A stretch of DNA of 64,000 bases, from the NCBI GenBank assembly GCA_963803085.1, contig CAWDLE010000033.1:62001-126000 (forward strand). The letters are read 5' to 3'. A program made the position numbers and the translations under genes. Shown in pieces: positions 1-7,930 of this stretch. Every line of letters starts with the position of its first letter. Positions within the stretch are counted from its first letter, which is position 1. The DNA is from JACVRW01 sp963803085. GTDB lineage: Bacteria; Actinomycetota; Thermoleophilia; Solirubrobacterales; Thermoleophilaceae. The notes beneath the pieces are model-generated. The model did no database searches and was not told where the DNA came from. It saw only the letters and a list, made by a program, of their open reading frames with translations.

Positions 1-569
1 TGCATGTTGCGAGCGCCGAGCTGCACCACGTCGGCCACCTCGAGCACCGGCTCGAGGTCGCGCACGTCCATCAGCTCGGTCACGATCGGCAGGCCGGTCT
101 CGGCCTTCGCCTCGGCAAGCAGCCGAAGGCCCGCCTCGCCCAGACCCTGGAACGAGTACGGCGACGTGCGCGGCTTGTACGCGCCGCCGCGCAGGAACTG
201 CGCGCCCGCGTCCCTCACCGTTCGCGCGGCGTCGAGCAGGACCTCGCGCGATTCAACCGTGCACGGCCCGGCGATCGTGGCGAAGTGCTCGCCGCCGATC
301 CGTCGGCCGTCGATCTCCAGCACCGTGCGGTCGCCGCGGCGGTACTGAAGCGACGCGAGCTTGTACGGCTTGAGGATCGGCACCAGGTGGTCGACGCCCG
401 GTGCGCCCTCGAGCCCCAGGTTCGCCACGTGCTCTCGGTCGCCAATCGCGCCGATCACCGTCACGAGCTCGCCGGCCGAGATGTGGGCATGGGCACCGAC
501 GGATTCGACACGCCGAATCACGGCGTCTACCTCCGCCTGGGTCGCCCCCTCTTTCATCACGATCATCAT
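1..569 (-). CDS. aroF: 3-deoxy-7-phosphoheptulonate (DAHP) synthase, 3-prime partial
   Basis: Condenses phosphoenolpyruvate and erythrose 4-phosphate in the first step of the shikimate pathway. The 189 codons present begin at the ATG at 569 (MMIVMKEGATQ) and run off the left edge of the window. Residues 1-65 resemble the ferredoxin-like N-terminal domain of the single-chain, Thermotoga/Bacillus-like DAHP synthases. The TIM barrel follows, with AGPCTVES and GAYKPRTSPYSFQG, the latter being part of the PEP and metal site region. It lies downstream of aroH and the aminotransferase on the same strand, separated by a 211-nt leader that contains a stem. That makes it the last visible gene of an aromatic module. 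Family assignment is firm; feedback properties cannot be judged from this fragment. Confidence 0.93.
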   Translation of the reverse strand, partial: MMIVMKEGATQAEVDAVIRRVESVGAHAHISAGELVTVIGAIGDREHVANLGLEGAPGVDHLVPILKPYKLASLQYRRGDRTVLEIDGRRIGGEHFATIAGPCTVESREVLLDAARTVRDAGAQFLRGGAYKPRTSPYSFQGLGEAGLRLLAEAKAETGLPIVTELMDVRDLEPVLEVADVVQLGARNM

Positions 570-617
570 CTGTCCCTAAAGCCTCTCAAAGTTGGTCTGC
601 GGTACAGCGATTCGGAC

Positions 618-668
618 GGCGTCCGGCGGTCCTGGAATTCGGTACGGCATGAGCCGCAGCCGGACGCC
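618..668 (-). promoter_or_regulatory. Inverted repeat in the leader of the DAHP synthase gene
   Basis: A perfect 10-bp inverted repeat (GGCGTCCGGC at 618-627, GCCGGACGCC at 659-668) lies 49 nt upstream of the aroF start, in the 211-nt gap after hisC. The loop is 31 nt. There is no U-tract, so it may be an attenuator-like or mRNA-stability structure rather than a plain terminator. The rest of 570-780 holds no recognisable gene. Confidence 0.35.
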
Positions 669-780
669 TAGCTAAATCGGTAGTACCAGCAAGAGTGGGC
701 ACGCCGAGCTGAACGCGGGGAAGCGCTCGTGCGATGAGTCGGCGTGGCCAGGCGGGACATCTGTGTCTTTTGTAGCAGGT

Positions 781-1857
781 TCAGAGAACCTGATCCAGCG
801 CTAGGAGGAAGCGATCGTTCTCCTGGCGGGTGCCGTAGGTCACGCGCATCCAGCCCTCCTGGCCGAGCGCCTTGCCGGCGCGGACGATCACTCCGCGCTC
901 CGCGAGGCCGTTCACGACCTCGTCCTCGTCCCGGTCGCCGACCGACACCCAGGAGAAGTTCGCCTGGCTGTCCGTGGTCTCTAGGCCGCGCTCGTGAAGC
1001 TCGGATTCCACGTGCAGCCGCTCGATCGCCGTCTGCTCCACGCGCCGCTCCAGCTCGTCCACGTGGTTGAGGGCCTCGGCGGCCGCGGCCTGCGCGAGCG
1101 CGTTCACGGAGAAGGGCTGGCGCACGCGGTCGACGGCCAGCCGGAACTCCTCCGAGCCGAGGGCGTAGCCGACCCGCAGGCCGCAGAGCCCGTACACCTT
1201 CGAGAAGGTGCGCAGCAGGATCAGGTTGGGGTGGCGGTCGAGCAGGGCGATCGATTCGTCGGGATCCTGGAGCGACGAGAACTCCACGTACGCCTCGTCG
1301 AGGATCACGGCCACGTTGCGCGGCAGCGCGGCGACGAACTCGTCGATCGCCGCGGGCGGGAGGGCGGTCGCGGTCGGGTTGTTCGGGTTGCAGACGATCA
1401 CGATCCGGGTGGCGGCAGTCACCTCGCGCGCCATCGCCTCGAGGTCGTGCTCGGCCGCGTCGTTCAGCGGGACGGTCGCGGCGCGGGCGCCGGACATTGC
1501 GGCGAGCTGCGGATACATCGAGAACGACGGCCAGGCGTACACGAGCTCCGCGCCCGGCTCGAGCATGGCTTCGGCCGCCGCGAGGAGCAGCTCGCACGAG
1601 CCGTTGCCCACGGCGATGCGTCCCGTCGGGACGCCGGTCCGCTCGGAGATGCGGCGGCGCAGCGCGGTTCGCTCGGGATCGGGATAGCGATGGAGGCTGC
1701 GCAGGTTCGCCTCCACCGCCTCCAGCACCTGCGGGTGCGGCTGGAACGGCGTCTCGTTCGAGGCGAGCTTCACGAGCTCGCCGTCGAAGGCGTAGGTGGA
1801 AGCCGCGGGGTACACCGGGATGTCGCGCAGGCGGGCGTTGAACTCGAGGCCGGTCAC
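781..1857 (-). CDS. hisC: Histidinol-phosphate/aromatic aminotransferase (HisC family)
   Basis: A 358-residue class I/II PLP-dependent aminotransferase. HisC proteins convert imidazole-acetol phosphate to histidinol phosphate, and several also transaminate phenylpyruvate and hydroxyphenylpyruvate. Visible motifs are ASNETP near the N-terminus, CNPNNPT, LDEAYVEF and the PLP lysine motif TFSKVYGLCGLRVG. The start is a GTG at 1857 that overlaps the aroH stop as GTGA. A longer open frame upstream is only the shadow of aroH and rluB. Because it sits between chorismate mutase and DAHP synthase rather than in a his operon, I infer that its main role may be the last step of phenylalanine or tyrosine synthesis. 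The sequence alone does not decide this. Confidence 0.9.
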   Translation of the reverse strand: MTGLEFNARLRDIPVYPAASTYAFDGELVKLASNETPFQPHPQVLEAVEANLRSLHRYPDPERTALRRRISERTGVPTGRIAVGNGSCELLLAAAEAMLEPGAELVYAWPSFSMYPQLAAMSGARAATVPLNDAAEHDLEAMAREVTAATRIVIVCNPNNPTATALPPAAIDEFVAALPRNVAVILDEAYVEFSSLQDPDESIALLDRHPNLILLRTFSKVYGLCGLRVGYALGSEEFRLAVDRVRQPFSVNALAQAAAAEALNHVDELERRVEQTAIERLHVESELHERGLETTDSQANFSWVSVGDRDEDEVVNGLAERGVIVRAGKALGQEGWMRVTYGTRQENDRFLLALDQVL

Positions 1858-2219
1858 TGGGCTCCCTGGAGGTCGCGCCGGAGCGCCTCGGCCTCGCGCA
1901 GGTACACGTGGCGCGCCTCGGTGTCCGGGTCTGTGTAGCAGTGAAGCAGCAGCCGGATCACACGCGGCAGCGCGCCGGGCACGTCGATTTCGCGGGCACA
2001 GAGGAGCGGTACCGCAGAGAGCCCGAGCCGGCGTGCGGCCACGGCTGGGAACTCGGCGTCCAGGTCGTTCGTGCAGGTGAAGATGCAGCTCACCATCTGG
2101 TCCGGCTCGAGCGAGTTGCGTTGCATCACCTCGCGCACGAGCTCCTCTGTGGCCGACAGGATGGCGTCGGCCGCGTTCTCCTCGACGGTGGTGGCGCCTC
2201 GTAGCGCGCGCAGCTGCAT
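1854..2219 (-). CDS. aroH: Chorismate mutase, AroH type
   Basis: Converts chorismate to prephenate. The 121-residue product fits the monofunctional Bacillus-like AroH family in length and in its start, MQLRALRGATTVEEN, which carries the conserved RGATT arginine region. Later landmarks are CIFTCTNDLDAEFPA and VPLLCAREIDVPGALPRVIR, typical of the trimer-interface active site. The ATG at 2219 was chosen because the family begins at this point, although the frame stays open further upstream. It is coupled to the aminotransferase by a 4-nt overlap. Confidence 0.93.
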   Translation of the reverse strand: MQLRALRGATTVEENAADAILSATEELVREVMQRNSLEPDQMVSCIFTCTNDLDAEFPAVAARRLGLSAVPLLCAREIDVPGALPRVIRLLLHCYTDPDTEARHVYLREAEALRRDLQGAQ

Positions 2220-2449
2220 GCGGCGGCGGATTGTGCCAGCCGCACGGCCTCGGTAGCCTGGGCAGCAGTGATTTCTCGTCGTCGAGTACCCGGCGCCACC
2301 GCGCCCTAGAGCCCGCCACGCGGCGGGTGCGGCGGTGGCATGGCCACGCACTCGCGACGAGAGGAACCTCATGCAGCAGTTCGACGCGCGCGCCGTGATG
2401 GCCGCGCGAATCGCCCGGGAACACGAAAGCGCGCCGCCGGCGCAGACCG

Positions 2450-3298
2450 CTAGCGGTGAGGAGGGCGGCGGCGAGCGCGCGGCTTCGCGGGCCGTTCCGG
2501 GGCCGGCTTCCGCGTCCGCGGCTTCGCGGCCCGTTCCGGGGCCGGCTTACGCGCCCGGGGCTTCGCGCGGCCTGCCGGCGCTCGGCCGCCGCGGTCGGCC
2601 GCCGGCTCCGATAGCCGGCGCAGTCGCTCCACCTCCGCCTTCGTGAGGCGGCGGCTCTTGCCGGGTTCGAGGCCGCGTAGGCCGAGCGGGCCGAACGCCA
2701 CCCGCTCGAGCTCGACCACACGGTGGCCCACGGCCTCGACCATGCGCCTGACCTGGCGCTTGCGGCCCTCGCGGATCGTCAGCTCCAGCACCCCTGGCGC
2801 GGGCTGCCGAACCTGAGCCGGCGCGGTCCGGCCGTCCTCCAGCTCAACACCCTCCCGAAGCGCCTCGAGCGCCCGCTGCGAGATCCGCGCGGGCCGAACC
2901 CGCGCCCGGTACACCTTCTTCACCCCGTAACGCGGGTGCGTGAGGCGGTCGGCGAGGTCGCCGTCGTTCGTGAGCAGGATCAGGCCGGTGGTGTCGGCAT
3001 CGAGGCGCCCCACCGGATACAGCCGCCGCTGCGAGCGCACCAGCTGCACGACCGTCGGGCGGCCGTGCGTGTCGCGAGCCGTCGACACCACCCCAGCCGG
3101 CTTGTTCAGCGCATGCACCTCGTGCGGCTCCGGCGCCACGGGCCTGCCATCGAGCGCCACGCCACTCGTCTCATCGACATCCCGTGCGGGATCGGTAACA
3201 ACCTCGCCGTCGACCGTGACGCGCCCCTCCCCCACAATCGCCTCGGCAGCGCGCCGCGAGGCGACACCCGCGTGGGCGAGGAACTTGGCGAGGCGCAT
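2450..3298 (-). CDS. rluB: 23S rRNA pseudouridine synthase, RluB/RsuA family, with repetitive basic tail
   Basis: Isomerises a uridine in 23S rRNA (U2605 in E. coli numbering for RluB). The 282-residue protein starts with an S4 RNA-binding domain (MRLAKFLAHAGVASRRAAE) followed by the synthase fold. The fold carries the catalytic motif VGRLDADTTGLILLTNDGD, whose first aspartate is the nucleophile, and ends with REGRKRQVRRMVEAVGH. The last 50 or so residues are a Lys/Arg/Pro/Ala tail built from 13-residue repeats (see the repeat entry), probably an extra RNA-contact extension. The gene is about 230 nt upstream of aroH on the same strand. In many actinobacteria rluB sits next to scpAB; here scpAB is 4 kb away. 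Confidence 0.92.
   Translation of the reverse strand: MRLAKFLAHAGVASRRAAEAIVGEGRVTVDGEVVTDPARDVDETSGVALDGRPVAPEPHEVHALNKPAGVVSTARDTHGRPTVVQLVRSQRRLYPVGRLDADTTGLILLTNDGDLADRLTHPRYGVKKVYRARVRPARISQRALEALREGVELEDGRTAPAQVRQPAPGVLELTIREGRKRQVRRMVEAVGHRVVELERVAFGPLGLRGLEPGKSRRLTKAEVERLRRLSEPAADRGGRAPAGRAKPRARKPAPERAAKPRTRKPAPERPAKPRARRRPPHR
2482..2570 (-). repeat. 39-bp tandem repeat encoding the RluB tail
   Basis: Two near-identical 39-nt units (2482-2520 and 2521-2559) and the start of a third encode RKPAPERAAKPRT, RKPAPERPAKPRA and a partial copy. The unit is 13 codons, so changes in copy number would stay in frame. Confidence 0.8.
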
Positions 3299-3357
3299 GT
3301 GGGTCAGGCTACGCGGGTTGTCTCCGCGCGGCCGGCCCGGGCGCGAGGCGCTTACAG

Positions 3358-3431
3358 CAGCGGTGAAGGGTGGGGTTCCGTCACTTGTCCGCGTATAACG
3401 CGGGAAACCGACGGAGGTCCCCCTTCAATGC
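3358..3431. repeat. Nested-hairpin intergenic element, copy 1
   Basis: The element begins CAGCGGTGAAGGG and ends CCCTTCAATGC. The outer arms TGAAGGG (3364-3370) and CCCTTCA (3421-3427) enclose a smaller stem CCGCG-TATAA-CGCGG at 3389-3403. A second element with the same ends lies at 18609-18670. It sits in the 223-nt gap between the diguanylate cyclase gene and rluB, together with the hairpins at 3437-3456 and 3465-3489. No coding sequence is visible in the gap. Confidence 0.5.
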
Positions 3432-3436
3432 GAGCG

Positions 3437-3489
3437 GGCGCCGCTCGGACGGCGCCGCGGGCGGCGAAGGGGGGGCTAGCCGCCCTTCG
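3437..3489 (-). terminator. Possible terminator hairpins after the diguanylate cyclase gene
   Basis: Two perfect stems lie side by side: GGCGCCG/CGGCGCC (3437-3443 with 3450-3456) and CGAAGGG/CCCTTCG (3465-3471 with 3483-3489). They lie just beyond the stop codon at 3522. There is no U-tract, so factor-independent termination is only a possibility. Confidence 0.35.
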
Positions 3490-3521
3490 TCGGCGGCGGA
3501 ACGCGAGCGGAGCGAGTCGCC

Positions 3522-4457
3522 CTACTCCACCGACCGCAGATGCCGCATCGGGCGACCGCCCACGGCTTTGTCCGCATACATCGCCTCGTCGGCGCGGGAG
3601 AGCACCTCGTCGGACGTGGTGGTTGCGTCTTCGAAGAGCGCGTATCCGACGCTCGCGTCGAGCGGGCCTGCCGGCGTCGTGACCTCGCGGCGCACCGAGG
3701 TCACCATCAGGTTCGCCAGCTCGGCCGCCTCGGGAGACCCGCCGTGCGGCATCAGGATCGCGAACTCGTCGCCGCCGAAGCGGGCCAGGATGTCGCTCTC
3801 GCGCAGTCGCTTGCGCAGCACCGCGGCCACCTCGGCGAGCGCGCGGTCACCGGCTCGGTGGCCGTGCCCATCGTTCACCCGCTTGAAGCGGTCGAGGTCG
3901 ATCACGAGCAGCGCCCCGTCCATGCCGTAGCGGCGGCCGTGCGTGATGTGGCGGTCCAGCTCCTGCTCGAAGCGGCGGCGGTTGAATAGCCCGGTGAGCG
4001 CGTCATGGTCCGCGATGTGGCGCAGGCGCTCCTCGACGGCAGTCCGCTCGGCCGCCCACTCGCGGGTCTCGGTCACGTCGATGCCGGTCCCAACCACGTG
4101 GGTCACCGAGCCGTCCGGGGCGGTCAGGGCGGTGTTCGACCACTCGATCAGCCGCATGTCGCCGGCGCGTGTGCGCCAGTGGAACTCCGTCCGCACCGGC
4201 GACTCGCCGGCCTTCAGCGCCTCGAATGCCGCCACGACGATGGCGCGCTCCTCCCGAGGGACCAGGTCGAACAGCGCTCCCTCGGCCTCGAAATCGCTGG
4301 CGCTGTATCCGCTCAGCTGCTCGCAGGCTCGGTTCCACCGCACCAGGGAGCCGACAGGGTCGGCGACGACTATCAGCGACGCCGCTGCATCGAGAACCGC
4401 ATCTAACAGCTGACTGTCCCCGGAAACGGGGATCGTGTCACGCGTACGCGCTGCCAC
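3522..4457 (-). CDS. PAS-GGDEF diguanylate cyclase
   Basis: Predicted to make c-di-GMP from two GTP. From the GTG at 4457 the protein has 311 residues. A PAS domain spans about 15-130 (LLDAVLDAAASLIVVADPVG, then VVGTGIDVTETREW at its end). The GGDEF domain follows from DHDALTGLFNRRRFEQELD. The active-site motif FGGDEF is intact at about 227-232, and RESD five residues before it matches an allosteric I-site (RxxD). I prefer the GTG at 4457 because GGGGCGGC precedes it and the next possible starts read through a hexanucleotide repeat. The ATG at 4535 would nearly abut the rlmN start. No membrane segment is seen, so it is probably cytoplasmic. Confidence 0.88.
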   Translation of the reverse strand: MAARTRDTIPVSGDSQLLDAVLDAAASLIVVADPVGSLVRWNRACEQLSGYSASDFEAEGALFDLVPREERAIVVAAFEALKAGESPVRTEFHWRTRAGDMRLIEWSNTALTAPDGSVTHVVGTGIDVTETREWAAERTAVEERLRHIADHDALTGLFNRRRFEQELDRHITHGRRYGMDGALLVIDLDRFKRVNDGHGHRAGDRALAEVAAVLRKRLRESDILARFGGDEFAILMPHGGSPEAAELANLMVTSVRREVTTPAGPLDASVGYALFEDATTTSDEVLSRADEAMYADKAVGGRPMRHLRSVE

Positions 4458-4475
4458 CGCCGCCCCTATTGTCCG

Positions 4476-4511
4476 CGCAATCGCAATCGCAGTCGCAACC
4501 GCAATCGCAAT
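4476..4511. repeat. Six-copy hexanucleotide repeat between divergent genes
   Basis: Six tandem copies of CGCAAT (four exact; the third and fourth are CGCAGT and CGCAAC) fill the space between the diguanylate cyclase start and the rlmN start. It is a microsatellite in an otherwise non-repetitive region and could change promoter spacing, or the cyclase N-terminus, if copy number varies. Confidence 0.75.
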
Positions 4512-4533
4512 CCAATCCGCCACACTTTTGCAC

Positions 4534-5523
4534 ATGGACCTGCTTTTGCTCGACGAGCGGCTCGCGGCGGACGAGCAACCCGGCTTTCGGGCCCGCCAGG
4601 TCTGGGAATGGGCCGCGCGCGGCGCCGGCTCGTACGAGGAGATGACGAACCTCCCGCTGGAGCTGCGCGAGCAGCTCGCGGACGAGGTGCCGTTCTCGTC
4701 GCTGACACCGGTTCGCGACGCGCTCTCCTCAGACGGCACCCGGAAGGCGCTGTTCGAGACGCACGACGGCCGCCCGGTCGAGGCGGTGCTGATGCGCTAC
4801 CGGGACGGCCGTCGCTCGCTCTGTGTCTCGAGCCAGTCCGGCTGCCCGCTCACCTGCACCTTCTGCGCCACCGGCTCGATGCGCTTCGGCCGCAACCTCA
4901 CCGCCTCCGAGATCCTCGACCAGGCGCTCCACTTCCGCCGCAAGGAGCCCGTGAACCACGCCGTGTTCATGGGGATGGGCGAGCCGCTCATGAACATCGA
5001 CGCCGTGCTGGCCGCGTGCGAGCGGCTGCCCGACGTGGGGATCGCGCACTCGCACATAGGAGTGTCGACGGTGGGCTGGATCCCCGGAATCGACCGCATG
5101 GCCGAGGAGGGGCCGCCGGTGCGCCTGGCGCTCTCACTGCACGCGGCCGACGAGGCGCTGCGCTCCGAGCTGATGCCGGTGAACGACCGCTATCCGCTCC
5201 GCGACGTGCTCGATGCCTGCCTGCGCTGGCATGAGCGACGCAAGCGCCAGGTGTTCGTCGAGTACCTGATGCTGGACGGCGTGAACGACCGCTACGAGCA
5301 GGCGCGCGCGCTCGCCGACGTGCTCCAGCCGCGGCACGCGTTCAAGGTGAACCTGATCCCGTACAACCCGACCGACTCGGGCTACCGCGGCTCAGGCCGC
5401 GACGCGATCGCCGCCTTCCGGGCCGCCCTTGAGCAGCGCGGCATCCGGACCACCGTGAGGGTCACCCGCGGACGAGACATCGCGGCGGCGTGTGGGCAGC
5501 TCGCCGCCCGCAGCCAGCCATGA
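4534..5523 (+). CDS. rlmN: 23S rRNA (adenine-2503-C2)-methyltransferase RlmN
   Basis: A radical SAM enzyme that methylates A2503 of 23S rRNA and, in studied members, A37 of some tRNAs. The 329-residue protein carries the CxxxCxxC [4Fe-4S] motif SGCPLTCTFCATG (Cys104, Cys108, Cys111), the GMGEPL motif, and the conserved C-terminal RGRDIAAACGQL. The cysteine of that motif (about 320) is the one methylated during catalysis. The ATG at 4534 gives the usual N-terminus (FRARQVWEW at about 18-26). Its last 132 nt overlap the 3-prime end of the convergent EamA gene, which is unusual. Confidence 0.95.
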   Translation: MDLLLLDERLAADEQPGFRARQVWEWAARGAGSYEEMTNLPLELREQLADEVPFSSLTPVRDALSSDGTRKALFETHDGRPVEAVLMRYRDGRRSLCVSSQSGCPLTCTFCATGSMRFGRNLTASEILDQALHFRRKEPVNHAVFMGMGEPLMNIDAVLAACERLPDVGIAHSHIGVSTVGWIPGIDRMAEEGPPVRLALSLHAADEALRSELMPVNDRYPLRDVLDACLRWHERRKRQVFVEYLMLDGVNDRYEQARALADVLQPRHAFKVNLIPYNPTDSGYRGSGRDAIAAFRAALEQRGIRTTVRVTRGRDIAAACGQLAARSQP

Positions 5524-6357
5524 GCCGCCCAGGATCAGGACGAGCCCCACGGCCGTGTAGACGCTGAAGCTCTCGTCGAGCAGCACGACGCCGTAGAAGA
5601 TCGAGAAGACCGGCGCGATGTAGCCCACGAGCGATGCCCGCGCCGGCCCGTCGCTCGCCACGAGCGAGTGGAAGATCACGAACGCGAAGCCGGTGCAGAC
5701 CACGCCGAGCGTCAGCAGCGAGGCGACCGCGTCGAGACCGGGCGCCGACTCGGGGATGTGCAGCAGCCCGAGCGGAAGCGTCACGACCGCGGCCACCAGC
5801 TGCGTCCCGGCCACCGTCGCGACGGGCTCCACCCCGGCCAGATTTCGCTTCAGGTACCACGCGGCCACGGCGTAGCCGAAGGCCGCGAGGATGATGAACA
5901 TGCCTCCCACGAGCGCCTCGGAACCGCCCCCGGCATCCACACCAAGCAGCATTCCGACGCCAACGATCCCGATCGCGACGCCCACGAGGCTCGCCGTGTT
6001 GGCGCGCTGCTCGCCGCTGAGCGCGAAGGCGAGCAGGAAGGTGAAGATCGGCGCGGTGGCCACGAGGATCCCGGTGAGCGACGACGCGATGCGCTCCTCG
6101 CCCAGCCCGATCAGCGTGAGCGGGACGGCCACCTGGACGAACGACAGGACGACGATCGGGCCGAAGCGGTCGCGAACGCTGCCGAGAACGCCGCGCTGCG
6201 CCGCGAGCGGGACCAGCACCAGCGCCGCGAGGGCCGTCCGGATGGAGACGATCGCCCAGGGCGACACGCCGTCCTCCAGTGCGACCTTGATGAAGAGGTA
6301 GGACGCGCCCCAGAACGCGCTGAGCAGGAGCAGCAGGACGAGTGAGCGGCGTGACAC
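5392..6357 (-). CDS. EamA/DMT-family exporter
   Basis: A 321-residue inner-membrane protein with about ten hydrophobic helices in two EamA repeats. The first begins LLLLLSAFWGASYLFIKVA and the second around GGMFIILAAFGYAVAAWYL. Members of this superfamily export amino acids or metabolites; the substrate cannot be read from sequence. The start is a GTG at 6357, 71 nt from a divergent LysR gene that is the obvious candidate regulator. The C-terminal 35 or so residues are polar and low-complexity and are encoded opposite the end of rlmN, so this tail may be a recent extension past an ancestral stop. Confidence 0.88.
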   Translation of the reverse strand: MSRRSLVLLLLLSAFWGASYLFIKVALEDGVSPWAIVSIRTALAALVLVPLAAQRGVLGSVRDRFGPIVVLSFVQVAVPLTLIGLGEERIASSLTGILVATAPIFTFLLAFALSGEQRANTASLVGVAIGIVGVGMLLGVDAGGGSEALVGGMFIILAAFGYAVAAWYLKRNLAGVEPVATVAGTQLVAAVVTLPLGLLHIPESAPGLDAVASLLTLGVVCTGFAFVIFHSLVASDGPARASLVGYIAPVFSIFYGVVLLDESFSVYTAVGLVLILGGSWLAAGGELPTRRRDVSSAGDPHGGPDAALLKGGPEGGDRVAA

Positions 6358-6382
6358 TGCTACCAGCTAACCAGATGGCTTC

Positions 6383-6396
6383 CATTAGTCCCAATG
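6383..6396. promoter_or_regulatory. Possible LysR-type operator
   Basis: CATT-N6-AATG is centred in the 71-nt space between the divergent eamA and lysR genes, matching the loose dyad expected for LysR-family binding boxes. The arms are only 4 bp, so the call rests mainly on position. Confidence 0.25.
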
Positions 6397-6428
6397 AATC
6401 CTGCTTGACACGAAGATAAGCTGTACTG

Positions 6429-7352
6429 ATGCTCGACATTCGCAGGATGAAGGTGCTTCGCGAGGTTGCCGCCAAGGGCTCGTTCTCGGCCGCGGCGGAG
6501 GCGCTCAATTTCACGCAGTCGGCGGTGAGCCAGCACATCTCCGCCCTCGAGCGCGAGACCGGAACCCAGCTCGTCGAGCGCTTCTCGCGCGGCGTTCGCC
6601 TCACCGAGGCGGGCACCGTGCTCGTCACGCACGCGGACGCGATCCTGGCCCGGCTCGATTCGGCGGAGGAGGACCTGGCGGCCATCGCCGGCCTGCGCGG
6701 CGGGCGCCTGCGGCTCGTCTGCTTCCAGAGCGCCGGCGCCACGGTGGTCCCCAGGGCGGTGGCCACCTTCCACGGCCGCCACCCGGACGTGGAGCTCAGC
6801 CTGCGCGAGGCGGAGCCCGATGAGGCGGCGGCCCTCCTGAAGGCGGGCGACGTGGACCTCGCGCTCGTCTACGACCACCCCGCGACGATGCTGGTGCCGC
6901 AGCTCGAACTCACCCACCTGCTGGACGACTGCTACGACGCGCTGCTCCCCGCGAACCACAAGCTTGCCGACCGCCGCCGCCTCTCGCTCGCCGACCTCTC
7001 GGACGATCCGTGGATCCTCTCCACCAGCACCTGCGGCTGCCGCCAGATCACCCAGTCCACGTGCCGCGACGCCGGCTTCGAGCCCCGCGTGGCCTTCGAG
7101 GCCGACGAGACGCTCGCAGCGCAGGCGCTCGTGGCCGCCGGCGTGGGCGTGACGCTCCTACCGCGGATGGCGCTCACTGCCGTGCACCCGGGCACGGTGC
7201 CACGAGCCCTCAAGGATGCGCCGGTCCGCAGGGTCCTCGCCGCGCGCGTGGAGGGCGGCTTCCACTCCCCCGCAAGCGACGCGATGCTCGAGATCTTCCA
7301 GGACGTGGCCGGCGAGTTCAGCGGCCCGCGCCTGGAGCTGGCCGCGAGCTAG
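6429..7352 (+). CDS. LysR-family transcriptional regulator
   Basis: 307 residues. The N-terminal winged helix-turn-helix covers about 1-60 (MKVLREVAAKGSFSAAAEAL, then TQSAVSQHISALE as recognition helix). The type 2 periplasmic-binding-protein-like effector domain starts near GGRLRLVCFQSAGATVVPR. LysR proteins usually regulate a divergent neighbour, here the EamA exporter, in response to a small ligand that cannot be predicted. The stop codon shares CTAG with that of the convergent scpB gene. Confidence 0.92.
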   Translation: MLDIRRMKVLREVAAKGSFSAAAEALNFTQSAVSQHISALERETGTQLVERFSRGVRLTEAGTVLVTHADAILARLDSAEEDLAAIAGLRGGRLRLVCFQSAGATVVPRAVATFHGRHPDVELSLREAEPDEAAALLKAGDVDLALVYDHPATMLVPQLELTHLLDDCYDALLPANHKLADRRRLSLADLSDDPWILSTSTCGCRQITQSTCRDAGFEPRVAFEADETLAAQALVAAGVGVTLLPRMALTAVHPGTVPRALKDAPVRRVLAARVEGGFHSPASDAMLEIFQDVAGEFSGPRLELAAS

Positions 7353-7930
7353 CCTGCGAGGTTCTTTGCGCGCTGCTCGCCCGCGCGCAGGAGGCGCTCG
7401 CGGATGTCGCCCTCGTCCTCCGGGCTCGGGTCGAAGCGCCCCGGGTCTGGCAGGGCGTCCAGGCCCGAGAGCCCGAACAGCTTCTCGAACAGCTCGGTGC
7501 TGCGGTACATCACAGCGCCGAAGCGCGAACGCCCGGACTCCTCGATGAGCCCCCGCTCCAGCAGCGTGCCGACCGCGGACTCCGACGCGACACCGCGGAT
7601 GCGGGCAACCTCGGGCCGCGAGACGGGCTGTAGGTACGCCACGATCGCCAGGCACTCTGCCTGGGCCTGGGTGAGCGGCGGGGTGCGCGGACGCGCGAGC
7701 AGCCGGCGCGCCGCGCGCTCGGCGACCGGGTCCGTGGCGAGCGTGAAGCCGCCCGCCACCTCGCGCAGCACCACTCCGCGGTAGCCCTCGGCGTAGTGCT
7801 CGCGCAGGCGCGCGAGCGCCTCCACGATCTCGCCCTCGCTCACCTCGCACGCGTCGGCGAGGCGGTCCACCGCCACTGGCTCCGGTGACAGGAACAGAAG
7901 CGCCTCCACGGTGCGGGCCAGGTCGTTCAC
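7349..7930 (-). CDS. scpB: Segregation and condensation protein B
   Basis: ScpB is the winged-helix dimer that binds the kleisin ScpA in the SMC-ScpAB condensin. The 193-residue product has the typical start RTVEALLFLSPEPVAVDRLA, then LREVAGGFTLATDP and LTQAQAECLAIVAYLQPVSRPEVARIRGV, which belong to the two winged-helix domains. The GTG at 7930 overlaps the scpA stop as GTGA and is the natural start; a longer frame would only add residues encoded within scpA. Confidence 0.95.
   Translation of the reverse strand: MNDLARTVEALLFLSPEPVAVDRLADACEVSEGEIVEALARLREHYAEGYRGVVLREVAGGFTLATDPVAERAARRLLARPRTPPLTQAQAECLAIVAYLQPVSRPEVARIRGVASESAVGTLLERGLIEESGRSRFGAVMYRSTELFEKLFGLSGLDALPDPGRFDPSPEDEGDIRERLLRAGEQRAKNLAG

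Noticed and set aside
781..2721. A single 646-codon open frame covering hisC and upstream sequence
   Set aside because: Only the part from 1857 down resembles HisC; the rest is low-complexity Arg/Ala sequence antisense or out of frame to aroH and rluB.
6405..6410. TTGACA as a -35 box for the LysR gene
   Set aside because: A -10 at normal spacing would fall on the start codon, and no TATAAT-like hexamer is there.
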